Assembly (NCBI GenBank): GCA_963556195.1
Contig: OY744544.1
Coordinates: 45,348,484-45,412,483 of the forward strand
DNA: 64,000 bases
Source of the DNA: Sepiola atlantica
Taxonomy: Eukaryota; Mollusca; Cephalopoda; Sepiida; Sepiolidae
Direction: 5' to 3'
The translations under genes and the position numbers were made by a program. Under the pieces are notes generated by a model. That model was not told the origin of the DNA. It made no database searches and worked only from the letters and a program-made list of their open reading frames with translations. Below, one piece after another: positions 33,105 to 43,940 of the stretch. The first letter of the stretch is position 1. Every line of letters begins with the position of its first letter.

Positions 33105-33656
33105 GTTGCAGCCAAGAAATCGGAAAAAAATTACAACTAATAATTTTCAACAAACGAATTAAAATTTAATTTTCTACCGACCTGTATACTTTTAAAGTGT
33201 GGAAACTGATTGTAAGATTTATTATCTCTTACAATCAGTTTCCACACTTTTAAAAGTATCTCTGAATTTGTTATCATTAAGCTGACTGAAAACACAAAAC
33301 AAAAAATGGCGGTCGAATTTTTGGAGGTGGTCGCCTTAGTTTTGGATAACTTCTGAAAAGATAGTAAACAAAAGTACTTACCCTACCACTAACCCTAAGT
33401 TCAGGGGGTGGGGGCTTGCCACTCGGATTTAGGGTTAATGGTAGGATAAGTCATTTTTTTTGTTTTACTATTTTTTTTTAGGAATTAAGCTCCACCAACA
33501 GAGGTCCAAGCAGTTATTTTATTTGCCGTGTGTCTAAAAAGAGCTTTGAACGAAATCTAATTTAAACAACAAACAAACTTAAAAACTGTTTCAGAACGTT
33601 TAAAGTATACAGGTCGGTAGAAAATTCAATTTTAATGCGTTTGGTAAAAGTTATTT

Positions 33657-33705
<49 letters not shown>

Positions 33706-33800
33706 GAGACAGAATGGTAGTTTACTTGAAGCATTGCTGGTAAATCAGCCTTCATACTTATATATTTTCGATTTCTCGGCTGCAACTTCACAGGACTTTC
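33105..33800. repeat. nested inverted-repeat (foldback) element
   Basis: The outer arms, about 33105-33196 and 33601-33800, share AATTTTCTACCGACCTGTAT and its complement. The right arm is broken by a TA tract at 33660-33696. Inside lie a second hairpin (33199-33254; TGTGGAAACTGATTGTAAGA with its complement) and a third, ACTAACCCTAAG with TTAGGGTTAATGG (33381-33445). There is no coding sequence. Confidence 0.8.
33660..33706. repeat. (TA)n microsatellite
   Basis: TA expansion inside the right foldback arm. Confidence 0.9.
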
Positions 33801-33806
33801 CGTTTC

Positions 33807-34640
33807 TCTACTACAATACGATAAGGATCATAACATCATTCTTTTCTGAAATTTGAATAACAAAAAAAAGCTTATACTACCACTACCAAGATGATATAAA
33901 AAAAACATTACAACAGTGTATTTGCGAGTGTTCCACTTCACAACGCGAAAACGATGTCGCGAAAAAGTCAAAATACCTCACAGTCTATAGCAATTTTTAC
34001 AAGAGTGCCACACATGTTAATGGTTTTAAGTTATTTTCAATTATTAAAACATCTAGAAGTTTAGCTTTTTTGTCTGTCAATTCTGGGAAAATAGGGTCCC
34101 AGGGTAATACCATATCTAACTCCTCCTCCTCTTACTACTACTACTACTACTAACATGACAACAACCGTTAGTCTCCTAGCAGACCTCATTAAAACCAACA
34201 GATGATGTGTGCATATGGTTTGAAAAAAAAGCAATCATTTTTCCTTAGTGTAATTAATTATTGTACAAACAATGAAATTCAACGTTGTTCAAATTGTGAT
34301 TCTAACGGCAATGAACACTTATTAAAGTATTCTGTTGTTGTAAATACATTTTGAAGTCAAACAATTGTATCAGTTTTTCTAAAAAAATATGGGTGTATGT
34401 ATAATGAGAATTATTGTTCTTTGGGTTTCGGTGTTGTTTGAAATGCAGATTCTTCACGGACGATTCTACGGGATTCGAAGCGAAAAGAAAGGAGAGTTTT
34501 GTAAATACAAAAACTACATTTACTATTATGTTATTGCAAGAATTTCCGTGAAAGAATAAGTGACCCCTTGTAAATGTCCCACAACTTAAAAAAACAAAAA
34601 CATTTTTATGTGAACGACGACGAGTTTTCCAATCGATTCC
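33807..34640. other. unassigned stretch
   Basis: (ACT)n run at 34131-34152; nothing else recognised. Confidence 0.35.
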
Positions 34641-34645
34641 CCTGT

Positions 34646-34820
34646 CCCTTTACTGCCCCCCCCCCCAACGAGGGCAGAGTTAGACACAAGGTCGGTTTTT
34701 AATGAGGGGAAATTCAGTTTCTCAAACGGGGACTCTGGATGGGACAAAAAATTAAAATTGCCCCCGGTCAAGAAGGATTTCTTCTGACTGGGGACAGAAC
34801 AGATCTCAGCCTGAAGATTC
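34646..34820 (-). mobile_element. short-form U2-headed SINE, head internally deleted
   Basis: Tail sequence CAACGAGGGCAGAGTTAGAC on the left and a shortened U2 region (CTGAGATCTGTTCTG, minus strand, near 34810-34795) on the right. About 12 bases of the U2 segment, including the branch-point-pairing part, are missing. Confidence 0.7.
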
Positions 34821-34974
34821 CACTGTTCTGTCTACTATAAATTAGTCGAACATTTCCAAAACTATAGTACAATTCCATGACTGAGCAATGAACAATATTG
34901 AGATTTTGTTTGAATTTCATGATTTTAGTAACTTTTCTCCTTGCGAACGAATAGTTTTAAAAGTTAAAACTGCT

Positions 34975-35158
34975 GCTTCCCCACGAGGACAGAGTTAGAC
35001 TCAAGATCGGTTTTTAATGCGGTGAAAAATCCAGCTCCTCCAAAATGGGGCACCAACAGAAATAAAAAAAATTTAAATCCTCAGTCTAGGGGGATTTCTA
35101 CTCCTCTGACTGAGGAGAGAACAGATTCTACACTTTGATCCTAGCCCGAGGTCGGATG
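34975..35158 (-). mobile_element. short-form U2-headed SINE
   Basis: Tail CCCCACGAGGACAGAGTTAG at 34979-34998. The U2 head on the minus strand (35156-35119) reads GGGCTAGGATCAAAGTGTAG then AATCTGTTC. It is followed immediately on the right by another SINE in the same orientation. Confidence 0.8.
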
Positions 35159-35398
35159 TTTACTTCCCTCCCACAGCGACAAGGTTAAACACAAGGCCAG
35201 TTTATATGAGAATCCAACTCCCCAGGGGCACTCTGGTTGGGAATTCCTGTCGGCATTTCCTCATGGATGAGGGCGTCTCATATGACAGACGAAAACAATA
35301 TATATCCTTCGCCATCTCCGAAAGAGGTAATGCCTGGAAGTATGGTCTTATGAGACAGAACAGATGCTACACTTTCATCCTAGCCTGAAGGCCGGATA
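35159..35398 (-). mobile_element. medium-form U2-headed SINE
   Basis: The U2 head on the minus strand (35397-35358) reads GGCCTTCAGGCTAGGATGAA then AGTGTAGCATCTGTTCTG. The body includes GGCATT...GGGCGTCTC, resembling the middle of the long form, and AGGTAATGCCTGGAAG next to the head. The head-adjacent 60 bp is the unit that is tandemly amplified just downstream. Confidence 0.8.
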
Positions 35399-35414
35399 AG
35401 TTATAAACATCAAT

Positions 35415-35510
35415 GGAAATGTAGTATCTGTCCGAAACCGACCTATACTATTACTTCTATCAACTGCACTATTGTGCTATCTTTCAATGCTCTATTCAGT
35501 AGAGTGGGTA
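35415..35510 (+). repeat. extra U2-like fragment before the head array
   Basis: TGTAGTATCTGTCCGAA near 35420-35436 resembles U2 and the array units; the remainder is divergent. Confidence 0.4.
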
Positions 35511-35820
35511 GTGTAGTATCTGTTCTGTTATCACGAGACCACTCTCTCAAACATTAACTCTTCCTTTGGTGGTAATATAGTATCCAATATGTTGCCATGA
35601 GATCACCCTCCCATGGATTACCTCCTCCTTTTGAGGTAATATAGTATCTGTTATGTTGTCATTAGACCATCCTCCCAGTGATTACATTTATTTTGGAGGT
35701 AGTGTATGTGTTCGTTGACGTTCGTCATGATACCATCTTCCCAGGCATTACCTCCTTTCATTTTAATGGGGATAGTGTAGTATATGTTCGTTTGTCATGA
35801 TACCATCCTCTCAGGCTAGC
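35511..35820 (+). repeat. tandem array of SINE-head units (~64 bp x 5)
   Basis: Five units begin with a U2-like GTGTAGTATCTGTT (35511, 35575, 35640, 35701, 35773) and continue through a GTCATGAGACCATCCTCCCA-type segment and ATTACCTCC. Spacing is 61-73 bp. The unit is the plus-strand equivalent of the head and head-adjacent region of the minus-strand SINE at 35159-35398. Units differ at many positions, so the amplification is not very recent. Confidence 0.8.
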
Positions 35821-36500
35821 AAAAATGTTCTAGTTTTTATAAAGATTCTTATTTTTTATTTTATTATTAGCTGTTTTACTGTTTTATGTTTATTGTTTTG
35901 TGGCCTAAAACATCAGTTTATGAATGGAGTGTAATATTGTTGCAGTGCCAGTTTGGTGCATCAAATATGCAAGTCTGCATGTTTACAATGCTGTCATTCG
36001 TTGTGGGTAATCCACCAAGAAAAAGGTGCAGTAAAAACAACATTGGACGAGTGCGTTTTGTAGAGTACACGGGCGTACAAAAGAACTACACACAATATGG
36101 GTACTACTCTAACACTGGCGTCCACATGGCGACAGGAAATGCAATTAGTGCACTTTATGCACCTTAAAAATAGCACACAAAAAGTGGTACTTTTACAGAA
36201 TTTGATCCGAACCAAATCGACTTTTGCTAAACTGAACCTAAAAACAAATAACAGTTCGGTTCAAATTCTGTAGAAGTTCCCAAAAAGTTTGCCAATTTAA
36301 AAATGTGTGTGTGTGTGTGGGGGGGGGGTCATCTTTAAAACATTCGTAACAACCTTTTTCCAAAAAATAAATTAAATAATTTTTTTTTTTTTTTTAAATC
36401 GGATTGGGAACACCGGAATTGTTTAATGTTTAATTATTTTGTATTTAAAAAAAAAAAAAAAAAATACGTTTTTCCTTTTACTTTTCGGTTGTCATGATGT
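35821..36500. other. unassigned stretch
   Basis: (GT)n/G-run near 36306-36328 and A/T homopolymers. Open frames at 35886-36215 on both strands have no family pattern. Confidence 0.35.
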
Positions 36501-36504
36501 CACT

Positions 36505-36692
36505 ATTTACTTGCCTCCCCACGAGGACAGAGTTAGATACAAGGTCGGTCTTTAATGCGGGAAAATCCAGCTCCCCCAAAAAGGGCACTCTGGATTGGTG
36601 CAAAACTTTTACTTTTAAGGATTTCTCCTTAACTGACAGAAGACAGAAAAGATGAACAGATACTATACTTTGCTCATAGTCAAAAGGCATCA
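36505..36692 (-). mobile_element. short-form U2-headed SINE
   Basis: Tail TTGCCTCCCCACGAGGACAG (36511-36530). The minus-strand head (36690-36654) reads GCCTTTTGACTATGAGCAAA then GTATAGTATCTGTTC, keeping CCTTTTG of U2. Confidence 0.8.
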
Positions 36693-36734
36693 GTGTTAGA
36701 CTAACACTGTTAGTTTGCGTTTATATTGGTGTCC

Positions 36735-36925
36735 CTAGTTACTGGCCTCCCCACGAAGGCAAAGTTAGACACAAGCTCAGTTTTTGACATGGAGGTTATC
36801 CAGCCCAACAAAAAGGAGTACTCTAAACTAATAAAAACATTGTCTCAGGCTAGAAGGATTTCTCCCCTTATGACTGAGGTCAGAACATATACTACACTTT
36901 GATATGAGATCGAAGGCCGAAAGTG
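36735..36925 (-). mobile_element. short-form U2-headed SINE
   Basis: Tail GGCCTCCCCACGAAGGCAAA near 36744. The head (36923-36881, minus) reads CGGCCTTCGATCTCATATCA then AAGTGTAGTATATGTTC. It lies in the same orientation as its neighbour 43 bp away. Confidence 0.8.
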
Positions 36926-37380
36926 CAGGAATTATGTCAACTTGATGAAGACAAAAAGATATCGTTTAAAAAATAAGTTTTTTTTCTAAATAAGAACGCG
37001 ATTTTAAAACTTGCAAAAATTGTCGTTCGAGAAGAAACTTCGAAAAGTTAGAATTTAAAGAAAAAAATGTAAATTTATTAAACATTTGACAAAAAACAAA
37101 GATTCGCGATATTTCGCAAAGAAATACAAAAGACAACATTTATCTACATTTACCTTTGTTTTGTAGCCAACTTTTCTATGTTAGGCATCGAGATGAAGTT
37201 TATAGATTGGCCAAGAAGGGTATTCCTCCTCAACCATAAAAATCCACAGATGGTAACAGGGTGGGCAGTTTTGGTAAAGTACCCGGTACTTTCGAAAGAA
37301 AAAAGAAAAAAGGGTAATGTTCTGTTTTTAGATTTTTATAGCCATATTAATAGCATCACGTGTAAGTTAATTACGAATCC
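36926..37380. other. unassigned AT-rich stretch
   Basis: No recognised feature. Confidence 0.35.
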
Positions 37381-37385
37381 AAACC

Positions 37386-37428
37386 ACCTCTACCCAACTA
37401 ATAAGACGACAGTCTTAGTTGGGTAGAG
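37386..37428. repeat. short palindrome
   Basis: CCTCTACCCAACTAA and TTAGTTGGGTAGAGG flank TAAGAC/GTCTTA; one 3-base indel. Confidence 0.85.
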
Positions 37429-38690
37429 GACTCGGCCGATCAGTACATAGAGTCGTCATTTTGCGGTTCCCTTTTTTTAACCGTACAGTATAATGTCTGC
37501 TAGTCCGCCGGTATAGTAGACCCACAAGTAATCACTGAACAAAGTATTTTTGTGCGGCTGTTAGAACAATTAGAAATGAATGGCAAATGTTAATTCCTAA
37601 ATCTCTCAGAGGCGAGAATAGATATTTTTTGGAAAGAACTTCGTCGATATTGCAAACACAAATTCCGGCAAAAACAAAACACGGTTTGTTTGAAATCAAA
37701 CAAAATAAATAAAAATTATTATTTTTTTAATTTTTATTAAGTTTTTTTCTTCCTTTTGTAATAAAATTTATAGGTTCTGCGTGTATTTTCCGAAAGAGAG
37801 TGAGGAAGAGTTTATCCGCGATTATGATGCCCCGCGTTGTATTTACTCGGTCTGAACCGAAACAAGGACTTGCTTGGAGTGGTTGATTGTTGTCGCAGAT
37901 CTAAAACGGATTTAGATATTATTTCACTTTTGTGTGTGTCAATTTTAAGTTTGTATTTATAAGTTATAATATTCCTTGTTGTTTGGCGTATTTTTTTTTC
38001 TTTTTCTTTCTGGTTGTTAAAAAAGAAAAATCGGCTCGAAATCTGCGGCAGCCTAATTGTAACAGATGGACGAACCGAGTGACTGATGAGAAATTATGGC
38101 AAACACAGGAAAGCGAAGAGAGAGAACGAGAGAGAACTCCGTAATAGTGGTTCCGTTCGACTCTACTTCTCGCTCCAACTTCTTTTTTTTTTCTTTTCTT
38201 ATTTTGGTTTGTTTTAGTAGCAGGAGGATGGGGGATGGCGGACAAAAACAACAACAACAAAAAACTAGGCTGAACTCTTTTCAGTGGGGCTGAGAATGCC
38301 ACCTACTACCAGCAAAAGGAGAGATGGAGTGAAAGAGAGATTGCTCCAGGGGGGGGGGGGGGGAGAAAAAGAAACAATAATTGTAGTATGTGTGCATTTA
38401 TGGACAAATAAATCAGCAACAGGGAGACTTTCAAGAGATGAAGGAATTAACGGAAAAAAATAGGGGCCCATTCATTATTATCTATTTTTATATGATCTCA
38501 CAAAAGAGCCCCTTTCTGCACTGTGCAGTTTATTTGTATTTCAATTCATTCATTCAAATAATACACTCATAGTAGTTTATGATGACATCACTTGAAAACC
38601 ATGTTTTAAGTTTATAGCAGAGTTTTATGGGTATGTTTGCAAATAGTGTTTGAAGGAAGAAAGCGTCTTTTTATTCTTATATTATTATTA
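37429..38690. other. unassigned stretch
   Basis: A G-run lies at 38349-38362 and (GA)n-like sequence at 38116-38133. Open frames at 37932-38302 on both strands lack recognisable motifs. Confidence 0.35.
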
Positions 38691-38694
38691 ATAG

Positions 38695-38850
38695 CGAGTC
38701 CCAACTTGCATCCCAACGAGAGAAAAGTTCGGTTTTTAATGTGGGAAAATTCTATTCTGGCTATAGACAAAAATAATAATTACCTCAGTTAAGAATTTCT
38801 CCTCGTCTAACAGATACTACACCTTGATCCTAGCCCGAAGACTGGAACGA
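38695..38850 (-). mobile_element. short-form U2-headed SINE, internally deleted
   Basis: The tail is shortened (CATCCCAACGAGAGAAAAG). The minus-strand head (38845-38809) reads CTTCGGGCTAGGATCAAGGT then GTAGTATCTGTT. Confidence 0.75.
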
Positions 38851-38852
38851 GT

Positions 38853-39220
38853 ATTTAGTCGCTTCCCAGTGCAACAATGTTAGACATAGTTTCACGTGGG
38901 AGGGGGGGGGGGTCCAGCCACAGCCATGAGGTGACACGCTGGAAGGGTTCAAAAATAGCAGCGAAGAGACCCTTCGGCATTCCCCGGTAGGAGCGCCCAC
39001 GCGACCGGTAATACCACCCCTTTGAGAGTGCACCCCCTAAAACCGAGCTGGGTCATACCCCATCGCAACAAAGAAGAGACTGATGGTTCACGACATCCCC
39101 TAGATTATCAGAATGACAACAAGTTGAACCTCGGCTGATCTGACAAATGACCAGAACGAGTCTCAGATTATGTCATGTGCACCGGAAGTATGAAAGTTTT
39201 AGCCGAAAGGTGCAATGCTA
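38853..39220 (-). mobile_element. divergent long-form U2-headed SINE
   Basis: GGCATTCCCCGGTAGGAGCG (38972-38991) is shared with the long form. The right end, minus strand, reads CACCTTTCGGCTAAAACTTT near 39220-39195, a decayed U2 head. It lies directly beyond 38695-38850 in the same orientation. Confidence 0.65.
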
Positions 39221-39360
39221 AAGTTCAGGACTTTTGAAGTTTACTTTGTGTTTTAAAAAAAAAAAAAAAAAGTACTTCTATAAGAGAAAAAACATATCGA
39301 CCATAATGTTTCCGATTGCGATTTACAGAACAGTCATTTTTTTTCTGAGTTTTCCTCTTT

Positions 39361-39566
39361 AAGTCGAACTTTTAAAATCTCACAAACTAATTTTATATGT
39401 TAGATTACAAGATATAATAAAATATTCAACACGATGACTTCGACATTCGAAGCCTTTATCTGCTACATTAAAGGCTTCGAATGTCGAAGTCATCGTGTTG
39501 AATATTTTATTATATCTTGTAATCTAACATATAAAATTAGTTTGTGAGATTTTAAAAGTTCGACTT
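39361..39566. repeat. perfect hairpin, 97-bp arms, 12-base loop
   Basis: Bases 39361-39457 are the exact reverse complement of 39470-39566 as far as I can read. The loop is ATCTGCTACATT. The arm belongs to the end of repeat family A (TAACATATAAAATTAGTTTG). Perfection implies a very recent event or gene conversion between arms. Confidence 0.95.
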
Positions 39567-39935
39567 AAATAGCATTTAAGCTGACATATCAAACTTTGAT
39601 TCTGACTAGATAATTTTCATTTGTTATTGTTGTACTATGTTATTGGAACTATAATAACATACTTTGTTATAGTTTATTTTTTTAATTATCTAATCCCTCC
39701 CTGACAAATGCTAATATAAAAATTTTCAATTATGATAAAAAAACTCAAAATCAGCAAGAGGAATAACACATTTTTTATTGAAAAATATGAAGAATTGTCT
39801 CCCTTACAACTAAAATGTTATTTCTTTTTCTGTATAAGTCTTTTTTTTTATACATGTGCAAACAAATACCAATTAAAAGCTAAAGTGATTTCACTGCACC
39901 CCAGGCAACGCCGGAAAGATGCAGCTAGTTTTGTA
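39567..39935 (+). repeat. dispersed repeat, family A, copy 3 (most complete)
   Basis: It continues from the hairpin through TGACATATCAAACTTTGATT to a GC-richer end CAGGCAACGCCGGAAAGATG then CAGCTAG. The open frame at 39732-40037 lies inside it and shows no family. Confidence 0.65.
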
Positions 39936-40670
39936 TTCAAGAAATGGTCGTCATATCGATTTTTTTATGGCTGTGAGAAATTCGGAAGTGATTTTGTAGC
40001 TTTTAAAAACTGTTCATTCATAATAATTTTTAACTAGAATTAAAGTTTATAAGCCAAAGTCAAGTATTATGGTTCATTTGCTCCTAAATCCAAAATGAAA
40101 GCAGTATTTCTTGAGAGCATCATTATTCTGGAAAAGAGTTGAATGATTGTTATGTTATAAGCTTGATACACCAATGTTACAAATGTGTAAATCACGAATG
40201 TTAATAATGTGTAAGGTTGGAAACCCCCGCCTCTCTCACATCACGCGTCATTGTGTTTTAATCGGGCCCGCGAATCACATGTTAGACTCGCTGTTAGTGA
40301 AAACTACTTTTTATTTATTTATGTTTTCTTCATTAAAATTATGAAAGGGAGACAAGCAAGTAATGATGGGAGTGGAAAGAACGGGACACATTAGAATCAC
40401 AATTTATAAACAAACAAAAAAATAAGATACTTGTAAAAATCAACAAAGGCGATATTATACAAACATAACAAGTGCTTATTAATTCAAAATGATCAACTAA
40501 AAGTGCTGCTCCGCTCTAGGGGAGTTTTTTAATAGAGAGGCTGGTTTTATTAAGACCGTGAATGATTGATCAGTCAGGAGTCAAAACAATTGGCAAATTA
40601 GGACGAATTAAAATATGGATTAAAAATTTTTTTTATAGGGCACATACCTTTTATAGTATTTTCTGTGTGA
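39936..40670. other. unassigned stretch
   Basis: No recognised feature. Confidence 0.35.
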
Positions 40671-40674
40671 TAGT

Positions 40675-41220
40675 TGACACGCTGTGTGGAAGATATTATC
40701 ACAGACTTTTTCTGATGTCCGTCTTTATCGGATAGCTTTTCGTGTGGAGTTCTCGGCTACTTGAAAGATATTATCACAAAATTTTAGATAGTGATGTCCG
40801 TCTTTCGCGGATAGTTTTTTTTAGTGTGGCGAGCTATAGGTAATCTCGTAAACTTTGTCGGATTGGGGGTTTCCTTTTTTGTGTGATGTCCGATAGACAG
40901 CGGTAAGATCGTCGCTGTATTTTTCTCAGCCAATAAATTTTGAATTTCACTTTTCCTTGTATGCGGGAATATATTGTTTCGATTTGAAGTGCTGTGTGAG
41001 CACCAAATCTGCACATCATCTCTCGTCCGCTCCTGAAATCTGACTCCTCGTGTTTCCTCTTGCCCGGGGTTTCTCGCTATTTCTTTAGGGCCTTTCGTTC
41101 CAAGCAACAAGTTTTCCTTGATTGGTTGCACTACTTTTGCCTCCGTCCCCGCAAACTGCGTGAGCTGATCTCACGGCTCTTGGCCTCGAGCCGTCTAGAC
41201 TAAATCCTGTCCCAATTTTT
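40675..41220. other. unrecognised GC-richer block with imperfect ~77-bp repeats
   Basis: AAGATATTATCACA (near 40690 and 40765) and TGATGTCCGTCTTT (near 40711 and 40791) mark two imperfect tandem units, and TGATGTCCG recurs near 40884. Two minus-strand frames are open (40784-41131 and 40834-41019) but I recognise neither product. The block could be a promoter/5' exon or an old element terminus; nothing here decides. Confidence 0.35.
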
Positions 41221-41531
41221 AATGTGTTCGCTTTTTGGCGAATTGCACCTTAGTTGTTTGTTTTTTTTTATTGTAGAGGGGCATGTGCCAACAAGTCCCC
41301 TACTCTTTTTTTCATGCTTTAGGGGCAAAATATGTGGATATAACACTTATTTTCTAGGGCAGTGGTGTGATCTTCGTAAAGTGACTTTACGAAAGCTATG
41401 GCAGTGGTCCCTGCGAGAAATAATTTTTATTTGAGGTTGAGGGTGAAAACACAAATAAGCCATGGTACTCGACTTATGTCCCAAAGTCCCAATTTAAAGG
41501 CTTAGAAATCACTTTCGAAATTCTCACGACC

Positions 41532-41536
<5 letters not shown>

Positions 41537-41570
<34 letters not shown>
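41537..41570. repeat. (TA)n microsatellite
   Basis: TA run preceding the 41.6-42.4 kb repeat. Confidence 0.95.
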
Positions 41571-42376
41571 AGGGAGGCCCGATAGCGCTCTATCCCTTAA
41601 TAGACTTCAAAAACGACCTATGCTAGAAATCTCATTTCTTTGATCAGTCATAACTCAAAAACCAATAAACCAAATTAGTTTGCACAAAATTTTCATTTGA
41701 TAGGTTCTATAAGTGTGTAGAATTTCAGCATCATTAGTCAAAGCAACCCAGAGATCCAGAAAGGTCAGAAGTGATTTTGTGTTATCCGTGTGTACGTACG
41801 TACGTACGTGTGTGCCACCCTGTATCTCATCAACTATTTGATGGATTCAGCTGAATTTTGGCAGAGATAGAGGTTCTAGGGTCTAGTTGATGGCATTTTA
41901 ATTTCAGTTTACCATATACCTTAGTTTTCCAGAAAATTAAAAAAAACCTTAAAAATTACCATTGTCTTGAGGCATAGCCTTTACAAAAGTAGTGACATTC
42001 CATGATAAATGCCAGTATACTGAAATCATATGCCCTTAATACGGTTAAGATGAAAATTCATATACACTAAATGTACAAAAGAAAGGAAATTCCCAAATTT
42101 TTACACTTTTATTGTCATTAAGGGTATGACTACATATCAACCAAACCATTTCATTATCACATCACTACAGTATAAATATCTATGCATGAGTGGATGAAGT
42201 ATGAAGTGTGTGAGGTGCGCTGAAGAAAAATTCCTACAAAAATTTCTATGAAAATTCATATACACTAAATGTACAAAAGCAAGGAAATTTAGTGTATATG
42301 AATTTTCATCTTAACCCTATTAAGGGCATATGATTTCAGTATACTGGCATTTATCATGGAATATATATATATATAT
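41571..42376. repeat. element bounded by TA tracts with internal inverted repeat
   Basis: Bases 41997-42072 are a near-perfect reverse complement of 42287-42362 (76-bp arms). A direct partial copy, ATTCATATACACTAAATGTA, lies at 42254-42273. An (ACGT)n run is at 41794-41810. TA tracts at both outer ends suggest an insertion at TA sites. No coding sequence. Confidence 0.75.
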
Positions 42377-42479
42377 CAGCGGTACCACCATATTTTATGA
42401 TAATAATGTTAACAAAATGTCCGACATACAATATTTACTGTTGGTAGAAAATTCAAATGTGAAATGTAAATTCGAAAGA

Positions 42480-42737
42480 ATTTTTTGACGAGTAAAGTTT
42501 GTAGGGTATTTTCACAGATCAGGTCCCATGGTTGCCAATATCGGCTCGGTAAAATCCGGAATCTTGTTTTCATGTTGTGTCGTTACATTTTGAAAGGTAA
42601 CGACACAACATGAAAACAAGATTCAACAAACGGAAAACGGAAAACGAAAAACACATGGTGCTTATCCAGAAGTCGACTGACATGAAAAGGAAAACAAATA
42701 TATATATCTTTATGATGTACGTACCTGTGACGAAAAG

Positions 42738-42818
<81 letters not shown>

Positions 42819-43640
42819 AAATTGACCAAGCAGTTTTTTTACACAAGAAAATCATTTTTAAGCGATTATTGGGAATTTGTAGGGATTACGACTATGTACA
42901 AGGCTGATTCTAAACTCTATTTTTAAAGAGTTGGAATTTGTGGAGTTATCTCCTTTAGTTTTCAAACATAGCAACGAGAGATCGACGCTTGTCTTTTAGC
43001 AATAAAATGTGATTTTCTTTTGTAAAAACAAAAATGACTTGATCAATTTACGTGATTTTTTTGTACGATATCTGTCACGGGTACGGGGTACTACATCATG
43101 AAGATATTTATTCTCTTTTTTTTCATGTCAGTCGACTTCTGGACAAGCACCAAATACATTGCTGCATTTATTTTGTAATTTATTTTGTAATTTTTTACAT
43201 TTTATTTGTTTGTAATTAGTAGGTATTAAATTTGCAATTGTTTGTTTTTTATTGTTATTATTTCTTTGTTTTGGATGTCGTCTGCTGAAACCTTCGTATC
43301 TGGGTCTATGAAATTCACGGAATGGTGGCAATGCCCTAACAATAGAAAACAAATAACAACAACAAAAAATTCAAATTAAATAATAAAGACGAATGTTTTA
43401 AATTAATAAATAAAATTCAACAATTTACAAAAATTAAATAAAATGCAGCATTGTAAATAAATTAGTATATATTTATATATTTTTCGTTTTCCGCTTTTTG
43501 AACCTTGTTTTCATTTTGTGTCGTTGTATTTTGGTTGTTGACGTGACTCGTTACTGGATTTTACCGAGCTAATATTGCCCGACATGGGACCAGATCTGTA
43601 AAAGCACCATCCACAGCCAAATATTGTGGTTCTTACCCCC
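42480..43640. repeat. large foldback (~1.1 kb) with multiple paired segments
   Basis: The left half pairs with the right half in reverse complement. 42500-42560 (AGATCAGGTCCCATGG, CTCGGTAAAATCC) pairs with 43555-43612. 42647-42690 (CCAGAAGTCGACTGACATGA) pairs with 43122-43146. The stretch after the TA tract at 42813 (TCACGTAAATTGACCAAG) pairs with 43037-43056. A separate perfect 28-bp-arm hairpin lies at 42559-42624 with a 10-base loop. Confidence 0.8.
42738..42812. repeat. (TA)n microsatellite
   Basis: About 37 TA dinucleotides present only in the left half of the foldback, so inserted or expanded after duplication. Confidence 0.95.
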
Positions 43641-43940
43641 TCCCCCCTAAAGAAACACAATTTTTCTCGAGAGGGTCACTATTCTAAAAAAAGAACCGAA
43701 TATGTTATCAGTAAAATAATCCGAAACTTGATATGTCCCCCAAACTGGATGAATATTAATATCCACTAGTCGAACTATCGGATTTCGTGATTAGATAAGT
43801 GAACTTCACAGAATGATAGCCAAAACCAGTGATAATGTCATCCAAGAAGAATGATTTAAAATATCCCCATCCCCCCGTCAATATCTCTCCTCCTCCTCTT
43901 CTTCTTCCTCCTACTCTCGGTTTACCGACCAAGTTAAAGA

